Source: AP-15 sp963736715
GTDB lineage: Bacteria; Pseudomonadota; Alphaproteobacteria; ATCC43930; CGMCC-115725
Reading direction: 5' to 3'
NCBI GenBank assembly: GCA_963736715.1
Contig: CAVTQA010000020.1
Coordinates: 1-64,000 of the forward strand
DNA length: 64,000 bases
Under the pieces are notes generated by a model. The model was not told where the DNA came from, did no database searches, and worked only from the letters and a program-made list of their open reading frames with translations. Positions 8,104 through 16,953 of this stretch are shown piece by piece; the first letter of the stretch is position 1, and each line of letters starts with the position of its first letter. Position numbers and translations under genes: made by a program.

Positions 8104-9637
8104 GGTCGGGGCGCGGCTCGACACCAAGCTCAACCTGCATCTGTTCAGCCGGTTATTGCGCTTGCCGCTCGATTATTTCGAGCGCCACCCGGCCGGCGAG
8201 ACGATGTACCAGGTGGCGCAGGTCTACCGGGTCCGTGAATTTTTGACCGGGCAGCTGCTGGCGACGTTTCTCGACATGTTGACCCTCGCGGTATTGCTGC
8301 CGTTCCTGTTCTGGCTCAATGCGCCATTGGCGTGGGTCGTGCTGCTTTGCGCCGCAGTGATCTCGGTCATCATCCTGGCGTATCTGAAGCCGATGCGGGA
8401 GATGTACAGCCGGGTCGTCGGGGCGGAGACCTGGAAGGCGGCGACATTGGGCGAGACGATCGTCGGCATCAAGACGGTGAAGGCCCTGGCGTTGGAGCCG
8501 CAGCGCCGCGCCCAATGGGACGAGCGGGTCGCCGAGACCGGCAAATGGCGGCTCGAATTCGCCCGATTGTCGAACTGGCCGCAGACATTGGTGACGCCGA
8601 TCGAGCGCTTCATGACGATGGGCACGTTGATGCTCGGCGCCTATTGGGCGATGGACGACAATACGGGCTACATGGTCGGCGGATTGTTTGCGTTCATGAT
8701 GCTGAGCGGGCGGGTGGCGCAGCCATTGGTCGGGATGGCGCGGCTGGTGCAGGAATACGAGGAGGTCAATGCGGCGATCGGCGAGGCCGGGGCGGTCTTG
8801 AACCGGCGCTTGGAGATCGACGCCGCCTCGGGCGGATTGCGGCCCAAATTCGCCGGCGCGATCAGCTTTCAGGACGTCACCTTCACCTATGGCGGCACCA
8901 AGATCCCGGCCTTGTCGGGGGTGAGCTTTTCGATCCCGGCCGGCACGATGCTCGGCATCGTCGGCAAGAGCGGCTCGGGCAAATCGACGATCGCCCGGCT
9001 GCTGCAAGGGATCAACCGCGACTACAGCGGGTTCCTCAAAATCGACGGGGCCGATCTGCGCGAGATCAATTTAAGACATCTGCGGCAGAGCCTCGGGGTC
9101 GTGTTGCAGGACAATTTTCTGTTCCGCGGCTCGATCCGCGACAACATCATCTCGGGGCGTCCCGGGCTGACCCTGCCCGATGCGGTCAATGCGGCGCGTT
9201 TGGCGGGCGCCGAAGAATTCATCGAGCGCATGCCGAACGGCTACGAGACCTATGTCGAGGAGGGCTCGCCCAACCTGTCGGGCGGGCAGAAGCAGCGGAT
9301 CGCGATCGCCCGGGCCTTGATCCACGACCCGCGGATCCTGATCCTCGACGAGGCGACGAGCGCCCTCGACCCGGAGAGCGAGGCGGTGGTCAGCGCCAAC
9401 CTGTCGCGCATCGCCGCGGGGCGGACAATGGTCATCGTCTCGCACCGCCTGTCGTCGCTGACCGAATGCGACCAGATCCTCGTTCTGGAGCAAGGCAAGC
9501 TGATCGACATCGCGCCGCACCAGGTCCTGCTCGACCGCTGCCACCTCTACCGCCAGCTGTGGGCGCAGCAGCACCGCCACATGGACGGCCGCGGCCCGCG
9601 CGGCGCCATCACGCCTCGCCTCGTCCGCGGCGATTAG
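8102..9637 (+). CDS. type I secretion ABC transporter, 5'-truncated
   Basis: The visible 511 residues cover most of the membrane domain and a complete ATPase. Walker A GKSGSGKST lies near residue 288, the signature LSGGQKQR near 391, Walker B ILILDEATSALD near 411, and the H-loop VSHRLSS near 442. The membrane part (GARLDTKLNLHLFSRLLRLP, then PAGETMYQVAQ) is typical of HlyB/PrtD-type exporters, which normally have about 580-720 residues with N-terminal helices and sometimes a C39-like domain. Those are absent. The GTG start at 8102 is only the first possible start after the junction. It is followed after 15 bases by hlyD, so it was once an operon leader. Confidence 0.8.
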   Translation: MVGARLDTKLNLHLFSRLLRLPLDYFERHPAGETMYQVAQVYRVREFLTGQLLATFLDMLTLAVLLPFLFWLNAPLAWVVLLCAAVISVIILAYLKPMREMYSRVVGAETWKAATLGETIVGIKTVKALALEPQRRAQWDERVAETGKWRLEFARLSNWPQTLVTPIERFMTMGTLMLGAYWAMDDNTGYMVGGLFAFMMLSGRVAQPLVGMARLVQEYEEVNAAIGEAGAVLNRRLEIDAASGGLRPKFAGAISFQDVTFTYGGTKIPALSGVSFSIPAGTMLGIVGKSGSGKSTIARLLQGINRDYSGFLKIDGADLREINLRHLRQSLGVVLQDNFLFRGSIRDNIISGRPGLTLPDAVNAARLAGAEEFIERMPNGYETYVEEGSPNLSGGQKQRIAIARALIHDPRILILDEATSALDPESEAVVSANLSRIAAGRTMVIVSHRLSSLTECDQILVLEQGKLIDIAPHQVLLDRCHLYRQLWAQQHRHMDGRGPRGAITPRLVRGD

Positions 9638-9652
9638 AAAAGCCTATTGCTC

Positions 9653-11053
9653 ATGAGCAAGTCTTCATCCAATGCGCTGGCGGTGCGGCAGCGGGGCGGG
9701 GCGGACCCGACCTTGCCGGCGATCCTCGAATTCCAGTGGCCGTCGACGGCGATCATCAATGCGCCGATCCCGCGCTCGGCGCGCGGCACGGTGTGGGTCA
9801 TCACCAGCCTGGTGATCGTGATGATCACGACGATGGGGCTGATCCCGGTCGACCAGGTCGTGACGGTGCACGGCATCGCCGTCTCGAAGGCGCCGACGAT
9901 CTTGGTCCAGCCGTTGGAGACCGCAATCGTGCGCTCGATCGAGGTGCGCGAGGGCCAGCAGGTCAAGGCCGGCGAGGTGTTGGCTAAGCTCGACCCGACC
10001 TTTGCCGCGGCGGATCTCGGCGCCTTGACGGCGCAGGTGTCGAGCCTGGAAGCCGAGGTGGCGCGCATCCAGGCCGAGGCCGAGAACAAGCCGTTCGACT
10101 ATAGCGGGCTCGACCCCGACATGGCATTGCAGGGCGCGATCTATGCCCACCGCAAGGCCGAGTACACCGCTAAGGTCGAGGGCTATGCGCGCAAATTCGA
10201 CGAACTCGCCGCGGTCATCGCGCGCTCGCAATCCGATGCGGCGGGCTACCGCGACCGCTTGGGGCTGGCGCAGTCTGTCGAGCAGATGCGTGCGCAGCTC
10301 GAAGCGCGGCAGGTCGGCAGCCGGCTCAATACCCTGGCGGCGATGGACACCCGCACCGAGATGGCGCGGTCATTGGCCAATGCACAGCAGACCGCGGAGG
10401 GTGCGCGGCGCAACCTCGCGGCGATGACCGCCGAGCGCGATGCCTTTATCCAGGGGTGGCGCGCCGAGGTGTCGCAAAAACTGTCGGAGGCGACACGCAA
10501 ATTGAGCGACGCGCGCGAGCAATTGAACAAGGCCAAACTGCGCCGCGAACTGGTCGAGTTGCGCGCCGAGGCCGACGCCACCGTGCAGTCGGTCGCCAAG
10601 GTGTCGGTTGGCTCGGTGATGCAGTCGGGGCAGCACTTTCTTACTTTGGTGCCGGCCGACGCGCCGCTCGAGATCGAGGCCAACATCTTCGGCCGCGAGA
10701 ACGGCTTTGTCCATGTCGGGGACCCGGTGGCGATCAAGTTCGACACCTTCCCCTATTCGCAATACGGCATGGCGGAGGGCACGGTGCGCATCGTCAGCCC
10801 GGACAGCTTCACCGCGCAGGACGAGGCGCGCAACCCGACGAGCGCCGTGCCGGTGCCGCAGACCAGCACCGAGCCGTTTTACCGGACCCGCATCGCCATC
10901 GACAAGGTGGCCTTGCATGATGTGCCGGGTGGGTTTCGCGTGATCCCCGGCATGCCGGTCACCGCCGATATCAAAGTCGGCAAGCGGACCGTGCTGAAAT
11001 ACCTGCTCGGCCGCATGATGCCGCTCGCGCAGGAGGGCATGCGCGAGCCGTGA
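9653..11053 (+). CDS. HlyD-family periplasmic adaptor (type I secretion)
   Basis: A 466-residue membrane-fusion protein linking the ABC exporter to the outer-membrane pore. A single membrane helix lies at about residues 46-67 (GTVWVITSLVIVMITTMGL). Then come a lipoyl-type half (VQPLETAIVRSIEVREGQQVKAGEVLAKLDP), a long coiled coil rich in Ala, Glu and Gln (about 110-310) and the beta-barrel end (LEIEANIFGRENGFVHVGDPVAIKFDTFPY). I chose the ATG at 9653, 15 bases after the transporter. The stop overlaps the next start. Confidence 0.88.
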   Translation: MSKSSSNALAVRQRGGADPTLPAILEFQWPSTAIINAPIPRSARGTVWVITSLVIVMITTMGLIPVDQVVTVHGIAVSKAPTILVQPLETAIVRSIEVREGQQVKAGEVLAKLDPTFAAADLGALTAQVSSLEAEVARIQAEAENKPFDYSGLDPDMALQGAIYAHRKAEYTAKVEGYARKFDELAAVIARSQSDAAGYRDRLGLAQSVEQMRAQLEARQVGSRLNTLAAMDTRTEMARSLANAQQTAEGARRNLAAMTAERDAFIQGWRAEVSQKLSEATRKLSDAREQLNKAKLRRELVELRAEADATVQSVAKVSVGSVMQSGQHFLTLVPADAPLEIEANIFGRENGFVHVGDPVAIKFDTFPYSQYGMAEGTVRIVSPDSFTAQDEARNPTSAVPVPQTSTEPFYRTRIAIDKVALHDVPGGFRVIPGMPVTADIKVGKRTVLKYLLGRMMPLAQEGMREP

Positions 11054-12813
11054 TACTAACTAGGGGTCTGATGCTCGTCCTCGACCGGCTGATCGGACTA
11101 GCGTCGCCCGAGACGGCATTGCGCCGGGCGGTGCGGCTCAGCGACCAGGGCAAAGTCGCCGAGGCCTTCCCATTGCTGACGCGCTCGGCCAAGGCCGGGA
11201 TCGGCGAAGCGGAATACCGCGTCGGCTGCTGCTATCTCGAAGGCGCCGGGGTGCCGGCCAGCCGGGTCGAGGGTGCGCGCTGGCTGCAACGTGCCGCCGG
11301 CCACGGGCATGTCGACGCGCAGACCGTGCTTGCCGGGCTGTGCGTCCACGGTCTCGCCGGCCAGGTGAACGGCGCTCGGGCGGACCGTCTGTTTGCCGAA
11401 GAGGAGCCGGGCGAGCCGGACTTCGCTTCGGCCCTCAAATGGGCGCGACCGGCAGCGGAGGCGGGTTCAGCGAAGGCCCAGGCGGTGCTCGGCTATGCGC
11501 TGACTTGCGGCCCGCAAGAGATGCGCGATCTGGAGGAGGCGCATCGCTGGTACCAGCGCTCGGCGGCGGCGGGCTGCCCCGAGGGCTGCCTCGGCTATGC
11601 GCTGTCCTTGGCGCCGCGCACCAAGGACGAGGCGGGCAGGCGCGAGGTCGCCGAGCATTTGCGCCGTGCCGCCCAAGCCGAATTGCCGACCGCAATCTAT
11701 CTGCTCGCGGTATTGACCGAGCAGGGGGTCGGGGTGGCGGGTGACCCCACGGTCGCGGCGGAGCTCTACCGGCACGCGGCCGAGCGCGGACAACGCTCGG
11801 CGCAGCTGCGCTGGGGGCTGGCGCTGATGGAAGGGCGCGACGTCGAGCAGGACCTCGTGCTCGGCGAATCCTGGCTGCGCCGCGCCGCACTGGCCGGCGA
11901 CCCGGATGCCGCGGCATTGGTCGGCGATCTCTATGTCAAGAACGGAAGGCTGCCGCCCAACTACACCGAGGCCGCCGGCTGGTATCGCCGCGCCGCGGAG
12001 GCGGGTCACACCGCCGCCGCCCGCGCGCTGGGCTCATTGTATCTGACCGGCGCCGGGGTGGCGGCGGACCCCGACGAGGCGGCGCGCTGGCTGCGGGTCT
12101 CGGGCGACGGCGGCGACCCGGCCTCGCAGGTCGACCTCGCCAATCTCGTGCTCGACGGCGCTGGGAATGCCGAGGACCCGGCAAAGGTTGCGCATTGGTT
12201 CGAGCAGGCTGCCGCCTCCGGCGATCTGGTCGCCGCGTTCAACCTCGGGCTCTGCCTCGACAAGGGCATCGGTGTCGAGCCCGACGCGCAGCAGGCGGCG
12301 CACTGGCTGCGCCGCGCCGCCGAGGGCGTGGCGGAGGCGCAGTACATGTACGGCCGGATGCTGGCCGACGGGCACGGCATCGCGGCGGATCCGGAAGCGG
12401 CGCGCGGCTGGATCGCGCGCGCCGCCGCGGCGGGTCTGCGCGAGGCGCAGGTGGCGCTTGCCGAAATGATGGTCAATGGCCGCGGCGGCCCGCGCGACAC
12501 GGCCATGGCGCTGGAACTGTTCGAGAAGGCCGCCGCCGCGGGCCACAGCGGCGCAATGTTCGCGTTGGGCGCGCTCTATGCCGGCGGTCACGACCTGCCC
12601 GAGGACCGGGCGGCTGCGCAACGCTGGTTCCGCGGCGCCGCCGAGCTGGGCCACGGCCAGGCCCAGCTGATGCTCGGCCGCTACCTCGCCGAAGGCGTCG
12701 CCGGCGAGCCGGACCCGGCGGAGGCGCGCCTGTGGTTCGAGCAGGCGGCCGTCCAGGGCATCGAAGAAGCCCAGTCCGATCTCGCCACACTGCACGCGCC
12801 GGCGCTGCAGTAG
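11050..12813 (+). CDS. Sel1-like repeat protein
   Basis: Almost the whole 587-residue protein consists of 36-residue Sel1/TPR-type repeats with the usual A..G...A...LG..Y..G.GV..D...A..W...AA pattern; about a dozen can be counted. No signal peptide is visible. The GTG at 11050 overlaps the hlyD stop (GTGA), indicating translational coupling; an ATG at 11071 is possible. Sel1 proteins act as scaffolds. A Sel1 or TPR gene as third member of a type I secretion operon suggests an assembly or substrate-handling role, which is inference. GC content is very high in all codon positions. Confidence 0.85.
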   Translation: MILTRGLMLVLDRLIGLASPETALRRAVRLSDQGKVAEAFPLLTRSAKAGIGEAEYRVGCCYLEGAGVPASRVEGARWLQRAAGHGHVDAQTVLAGLCVHGLAGQVNGARADRLFAEEEPGEPDFASALKWARPAAEAGSAKAQAVLGYALTCGPQEMRDLEEAHRWYQRSAAAGCPEGCLGYALSLAPRTKDEAGRREVAEHLRRAAQAELPTAIYLLAVLTEQGVGVAGDPTVAAELYRHAAERGQRSAQLRWGLALMEGRDVEQDLVLGESWLRRAALAGDPDAAALVGDLYVKNGRLPPNYTEAAGWYRRAAEAGHTAAARALGSLYLTGAGVAADPDEAARWLRVSGDGGDPASQVDLANLVLDGAGNAEDPAKVAHWFEQAAASGDLVAAFNLGLCLDKGIGVEPDAQQAAHWLRRAAEGVAEAQYMYGRMLADGHGIAADPEAARGWIARAAAAGLREAQVALAEMMVNGRGGPRDTAMALELFEKAAAAGHSGAMFALGALYAGGHDLPEDRAAAQRWFRGAAELGHGQAQLMLGRYLAEGVAGEPDPAEARLWFEQAAVQGIEEAQSDLATLHAPALQ

Positions 12814-12996
12814 CGCGGGGGGCAGCGATTTCCTGACCGGCCACACAGTGCCGTGGCCAGTGGCGTCGCAATAACCAAATTAAAAGCTGGGTCATTTTCG
12901 ACTGGACTTCCCGGCCGCGCCACGCATTGCTAGACCTAGACGAAGGTACCGTTGTCGAGATCGGCGGCAGGAAACGGCTGTTGGCGTCGGCAACGG

Positions 12997-13944
12997 TCAT
13001 GCCATTTGAAACCGGATGTCCTCCGCCTGTGGGGCGCCGACGAGCAGCATAAACTCTGCGTCGGTAACACTATCATTGCGGAAATAGTGCACCCGCCCAG
13101 ACGGGTTGAGGATCACGTCCTTCGGGCCAAGACACTCTTCGACCGTATGCCCGGACGTCTCCCAGCCGACAGTGATGCAGCCCTCGGTGACGAGATACGC
13201 GTCCTCGACAGAGCGCGAATAACCACGTACTCCGACGTCCTTCGGCAGATGGACCATGTCCATCCGATACTGACCGGGTGGAGCACCGCCCTTGCCTACA
13301 TAGACCAATCGGGCGAATCCGGCGTCCCGGACCGGCCTTCGATCGGCGTAGCGCACGATATGCCGAGCGAATTCCCGCTGGCGCGGATCATCGCTGTCGG
13401 GGTCGAAGACGCGGGTTTTCCCCGGCGCGGCGCCGAACCGGCGGGCGGCCTCCGGATCGCTGTCGCGCGGGTGGCAGACATAGACCGGCGGCTTCGGCAT
13501 GCCCGTGCCGACGCTGATCGACATCAGCACCGGCTCGACCCCGTCGTTGCGGAAGCCGTGCGGCCGGCCGGCCTTGTTCAGCACCATGTCTTTTGGCCCC
13601 AAGCGAGCCTCGATGACCTCGTCGCCCCACGCCCAGCCGACCGTCAGCACACCCTCGAGGACGAGAAAATGTTCGACGACCTCATGGGAATGACAGGCGG
13701 CGTATTTGCCAACGGGCTGATGCACCAAACTCAGGGTGAACTGCCCCGGCTTGAGTGTGCCTGGGTCGTCGGCTTTGGGTGAGCCGCCGGCGCCGATATA
13801 GCGCATCTGCGCCCGCTCCAATTCGGGGAAACCGCGGCTTCCGGGGAAGGCATCCCAATCGAAGCTCTTGTCGGTATGGCGCCCGATAAAGCCCCGCATC
13901 TCGCGAGAGAAGTCGAGCGGCTGTGTTAGCGCGGCTATTGACAT
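12997..13944 (-). CDS. bicupin protein
   Basis: A 315-residue protein with two cupin barrels. The first, about residues 60-145, contains CHSHEVVEHFLVLEGVLTVGWAWG and GPKDMVLNKAGRPHGFRND. The second, about 225-305, contains EDAYLVTEGCITVGWETSG and GPKDVILNPSGRVHYFRND. The repeated GPKDxxLN segment shows internal duplication. His and Glu residues in the first barrel could bind a metal; the second lacks the HxH pair, so it may be structural. The ATG at 13944 has a good CAGGAG site. Such bicupins are usually small-molecule dioxygenases or isomerases, but the substrate cannot be told. Confidence 0.7.
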   Translation of the reverse strand: MSIAALTQPLDFSREMRGFIGRHTDKSFDWDAFPGSRGFPELERAQMRYIGAGGSPKADDPGTLKPGQFTLSLVHQPVGKYAACHSHEVVEHFLVLEGVLTVGWAWGDEVIEARLGPKDMVLNKAGRPHGFRNDGVEPVLMSISVGTGMPKPPVYVCHPRDSDPEAARRFGAAPGKTRVFDPDSDDPRQREFARHIVRYADRRPVRDAGFARLVYVGKGGAPPGQYRMDMVHLPKDVGVRGYSRSVEDAYLVTEGCITVGWETSGHTVEECLGPKDVILNPSGRVHYFRNDSVTDAEFMLLVGAPQAEDIRFQMA

Positions 13945-13975
13945 TACGTGCTCCTGATAAACTGGCGCATTCTTC

Positions 13976-14411
13976 TCAACGGCGGATATTCGCAGGCGTC
14001 CAATTGGCGGCGCGTCGGGCAAACAGGTCTTCGGTTGTTTCGCCGTCGTGACCTACCGGGGCGGGTTGCCGGTTGAAGGCGGCCCGGTCTTCGAGACAGT
14101 TGGTGTTGATGACTGCGCGAGTGCCGGCCGTCGTCTCGCAGACAACGCCGATATACGCGCCGCACCGACGGCAAATCAGGAATTCGGCGGTGCCCGAGCC
14201 GAAACGGTAGGATTCCACCCAGCGACCAGTCTCCGGCCCAGATCTCGACCGACCCCTGCGGATCGCTGGCGGTGCGCGTGTTGTGGGCGCGGCAGAACGA
14301 ACAGCCGCAGGCACGCAGCGGTGTGTCCTCGGGTGCCTCCGACAGCCGCAAGTGCAGAGCAAGATTGCCGCAATGGCAGCCGCCGCGATGCGGATATGAC
14401 GGGTGGTTCAT
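13976..14411 (-). pseudogene. GFA/CENP-V-type zinc protein, frameshifted
   Basis: The start (YPHRGGCHCGNLALHLRLSE, then LRACGCSFCRAHNTRT) is typical of glutathione-dependent formaldehyde-activating-like (GFA) proteins, which bind zinc through CxC and CxxC groups. At about 14218 the frame shifts. The second half (VESYRFGSGTAEFLICRRCGAYIGVV, ending in FARRAANWTPANIRR) continues in the neighbouring frame with all its cysteines kept. A single one-base indel explains everything, so it is either a very young pseudogene or a sequencing error. Its ATG overlaps the stop of the upstream DUF5681-like gene. Confidence 0.7.
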
Positions 14412-14626
14412 TTCGCGGCCAGTGTTGCCGTCGCGACCGACAGTTCGACGGCTTTGCGGGTCAGCTCCTCGCCCTCGCCGGCGAGCAACAGCCGGGCAGC
14501 GCGGTTGACGTGGTCGCGGCAGCCGCGCGGCTGACCGGCGGGATCGCCCCACTTGCCCTTGGGAAACCGCTCGCGCCCGTCCCGCGCTCCCTGTTCCTCC
14601 TGTTTTATCTGGTCGAGATCAGGCAT
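14408..14626 (-). CDS. short DUF5681-like protein
   Basis: A 72-residue protein starting MPDLDQIKQEEQGARDGRER and containing FPKGKWGDPAGQPRG, the hallmark of DUF5681 proteins, then AARLLLAGEGEELTRKAVEL. Family members are often about twice as long; here the C-terminal third is absent. The ATG has an AAGGAG site with 6-base spacing. Its stop overlaps the start of the GFA gene (ATGA), so the two are coupled. DUF5681 genes are common next to phage terminase genes, but the function is unknown. Two shorter decayed copies of its start lie elsewhere in the window. Confidence 0.6.
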   Translation of the reverse strand: MPDLDQIKQEEQGARDGRERFPKGKWGDPAGQPRGCRDHVNRAARLLLAGEGEELTRKAVELSVATATLAAK

Positions 14627-14959
14627 CGGCAACTCCTTCACGGCAACCTCGCACCCGCTCACAGGTGCCGATGCACATAAGAGTACAATGCGAATATGGT
14701 AATTCAATGATCGTCTGTCTATCAAGCCTTCGCCGAGAGCAATCGTACAGGCTGGCGAGGAACAATTCCGGGTGCGGGTGTTGCAGCGCCACGGCATCAA
14801 CGCCGTTTTCACGGGCAATGAGTTATAATGTCCTGGCAACAGGTCTGCACTGGCCGCGCGGGCTCTCAAAAGACGGGATGCCGTGCAACTCGGCGCGATC
14901 TTGTTTCAACTGCTGGCGCTCGGCCTATTTGATCGTGATGCTCGTTCAAAACCTAAGAA
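14627..14959. other. no recognisable gene
   Basis: The stretch has no frame with conserved motifs. A segment near 14745-14825 on the plus strand (EEQFRVRVLQRHGINAVFTG) looks a little like the start of an HNH-type nuclease domain, but the zinc or catalytic residues do not follow, so I do not call it. Base composition is somewhat lower in GC than in the neighbouring enzymes. Confidence 0.35.
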
Positions 14960-15717
14960 ATGGTGATCCCGGCATACATAGAAGCCCGCATCCGCCGTTC
15001 ACCGCCTAAACGGACGTGTGTGGTTCCCGGCTCGACCCCCGTTCTGGCGTTTGGAGATGCCCCTAGCGCCTGTGTGGCGACTCTTGGTCTCAATCCGAGC
15101 GAGGAGAGTTTACAGATAATGCAGGGGTTTTACTCGAAGGAGATAACCGCCGCCTTGCCACCCATGCCTCACTAGGTTTATCCGACCTCGCCACCGCACC
15201 CCCGCATGTGGTTTTCCAAGTTCTAAACGATTGCAATTTGTACTTTCAGCGGCAACCATATCGACGCTGGTTTGACATATTGGAGCCGATTTTAGGGATC
15301 TGCGGCGCATCCTATTATGATGGAACTGCCTGCCACCTCGATTTAGTCCAATGGGCGACGAATCCCACATGGGGAAACCTAGCCTCATCCGTGCGCAAAA
15401 AGCTAATTGCGGAGGATGCTGCCTTTCTTGCCGGTCAGCTACGGAATGAAAGCATCCGCCTGCTCCTCGTCAACGGCGCGTCTGTGTGGAGGCAACTGCA
15501 GACGGCAACGCAAGGAACACTCGAGATCGAGTATAAAGAAATCATCCGCGGCTTTTCCCATCAGCCAACTCTTCTCGAATCTGGGCGGCTATTCGGGAAA
15601 GTATGCGTTGTTGCGTGGAGCACCAACCTTCAATCCTCGTTCGGAGTGACCACTTCGCTGCGGGAAGAATTAGCCCGCCGCGCGGCTTGTCTCTATGCGC
15701 ATTTCCTTGGCCGGTGA
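14960..15717 (+). pseudogene. uracil-DNA-glycosylase-like protein, frameshifted
   Basis: The first piece has TPVLAFGDAPSACVATLGLNPSEESL, in which GDA and LGLNPS resemble the active-site region of the uracil-DNA glycosylase superfamily. At about 15115 the frame shifts. The second piece then reads GDNRRLATHASLGLSDLA, DCNLYFQRQPYRRWFDILEPIL and GASYYDGTACHLDLVQWATNPTWG, with LLLVNGASVW near 15460. This matches a conserved family of about 240 residues of unproven function. One base would restore the frame. Without that, the GTG at 15208 could only give a fragment of 169 residues lacking the proposed catalytic part. Confidence 0.55.
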
Positions 15718-16026
15718 TTTTCAAGACTGACTTCCGCGACAGCCAACCCGCTCGACTAGCGCGGCTCGGTATCGATCTCGGAAATAGCTCGTTTCTGCAA
15801 TTAGGAGACGCCGGGCCGGCCCGGCTGTAGCCTCACCGACCCCGAAATAGGGAAATGTGGCCTTTTATGTGAAAAGTCACTGCGCGGAGCACCATTCTGC
15901 TTATAAGTCTCGCCCAGGTATCCGAAATTGCAAAATCGTCTGGGTAGAAGGGGAGGGTTTTTTTATTTGAGAACAAAAGAGCGGGCCTTTAGCCGCAATT
16001 AGCATTCTACAAGAGTGAGGCTTGGC
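15718..16026. other. AT-richer spacer, no gene seen
   Basis: This spacer between the glycosylase-like gene and the next gene is lower in GC than the rest. It has a GGGGAGGGTTTTTTTATTTG stretch near 15951-15970 and no convincing ORF. It may hold the promoter of the downstream gene; I could not single out -35 and -10 boxes. Confidence 0.35.
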
Positions 16027-16953
16027 GTGAGTATCAGGCGCGTCGTTCAATTTATCCACCCCGGCCCAGAGCACGGAGCAGACCGGTGGCATGGCCACTT
16101 GGGTTGGAAGGATTGGAATCGCGGCAACCATAAAAGGAAATTCCTGCTCGCTGATGGTGCATGGACCCGGAATCCGCAGGATCCACCTACCGGGGGCACC
16201 ATGACTTTCTGGGGCGAGTGGGAACCGCAGAGTCAAGTGCGCAGATTTGTTCGCAGCGGGAGGCCTTTTCGTCCAGAATATCTTCACCTGCCACAGCTTA
16301 ACCTTGAGGTTCTTAAAAATCTTCCCGAAAGCATAGAGCAGTCCTGCAATACACGTCTGTCGTGCGGTGAGCGGAACGGCCTTCAGAATACTGATCCTCT
16401 CGTATTCGGCGATCGGTTCCGATATGTCTTTTGTCAACAACCAGCCAAAGCAACACTTCGTTCTCTCAGTACCGGAGATATAATTCTATTTGGTAGTAAT
16501 AAAAGCGGGAGGTTTATGCTTGACACGGTTTTTGTCGTGGAAATCCACGCGCCGGTCCGACGGGGTGGCGCCTTGCCAAACTGGGCGTCCGATTTACATC
16601 GAAGAATTACTATGGACCTTATCGAAAACCAAATTCCAGAGTGCGGGCTGCGTCTCTACGGCGGCGAGACATGGTCATCGAGAAAACCCTTCTCTTTCGT
16701 CCCCTGTCGGCCCGCTCAACCTCAGCCAATTGGATTTTCAAAGCCCGTGATCAGGCCGATAGGCCCTCTGTATTCATTTATTAGCCCGACATTGCAACAG
16801 GGTTGCAAAATAGACAGCTTAACTTCAGGGCAGGCGTATGCGGTGTGGAGCGCTGTGGTCGAGCAAGTCTTGTCTGACGGTTGTGCTCTCGGGACCGCAG
16901 TTGGCGAGCCTGATTCGCGAGGCCACGCGGCGGCTCAATTTGCGCCAGCTTAA
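16027..16953 (+). CDS. conserved hypothetical protein, Nmad-like in style
   Basis: About 308 residues from a GTG at 16027, which I prefer because a GAGG site sits 6 bases upstream; a GTG at 16015 is the alternative. Conserved-looking blocks are VVQFIHPGPEHG at the start, KRKFLLADGAW, MTFWGEWEPQSQVRRF, NTDPLVFGDRFRYVFCQQ, LSTGDIILFGSNKSGRFMLDTVFVV, and FSFVPC near residue 245. I recognise these blocks from a bacterial orphan family of unknown function. The FWGEWEPQS and GDIILFG blocks recall the beta-rich modified-base-binding or nucleotide-modification-associated families, which is inference. Its stop overlaps the start of the MNT gene by one base. GC is lower than average. Confidence 0.6.
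   Translation: MSIRRVVQFIHPGPEHGADRWHGHLGWKDWNRGNHKRKFLLADGAWTRNPQDPPTGGTMTFWGEWEPQSQVRRFVRSGRPFRPEYLHLPQLNLEVLKNLPESIEQSCNTRLSCGERNGLQNTDPLVFGDRFRYVFCQQPAKATLRSLSTGDIILFGSNKSGRFMLDTVFVVEIHAPVRRGGALPNWASDLHRRITMDLIENQIPECGLRLYGGETWSSRKPFSFVPCRPAQPQPIGFSKPVIRPIGPLYSFISPTLQQGCKIDSLTSGQAYAVWSAVVEQVLSDGCALGTAVGEPDSRGHAAAQFAPA

Noticed and set aside
6097..8238. A 713-codon open frame on the plus strand opposite the glycosyltransferase gene
   Set aside because: It is rich in Arg, Gly, Val and Asp without any domain order, and the minus-strand frame shows clear GT4, GT2 and TPR motifs. High GC makes long antisense frames common.
8332..9987. A 551-codon frame overlapping the ABC transporter and hlyD on the same strand
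   Set aside because: Its Arg/Gly/Asp-rich composition is the usual shadow of a high-GC gene; Walker and signature motifs are in the other frame.
14740..14830. Possible HNH nuclease start (EEQFRVRVLQRHGINAVFTG)
   Set aside because: The Cys pairs and the HNH catalytic residues do not follow.
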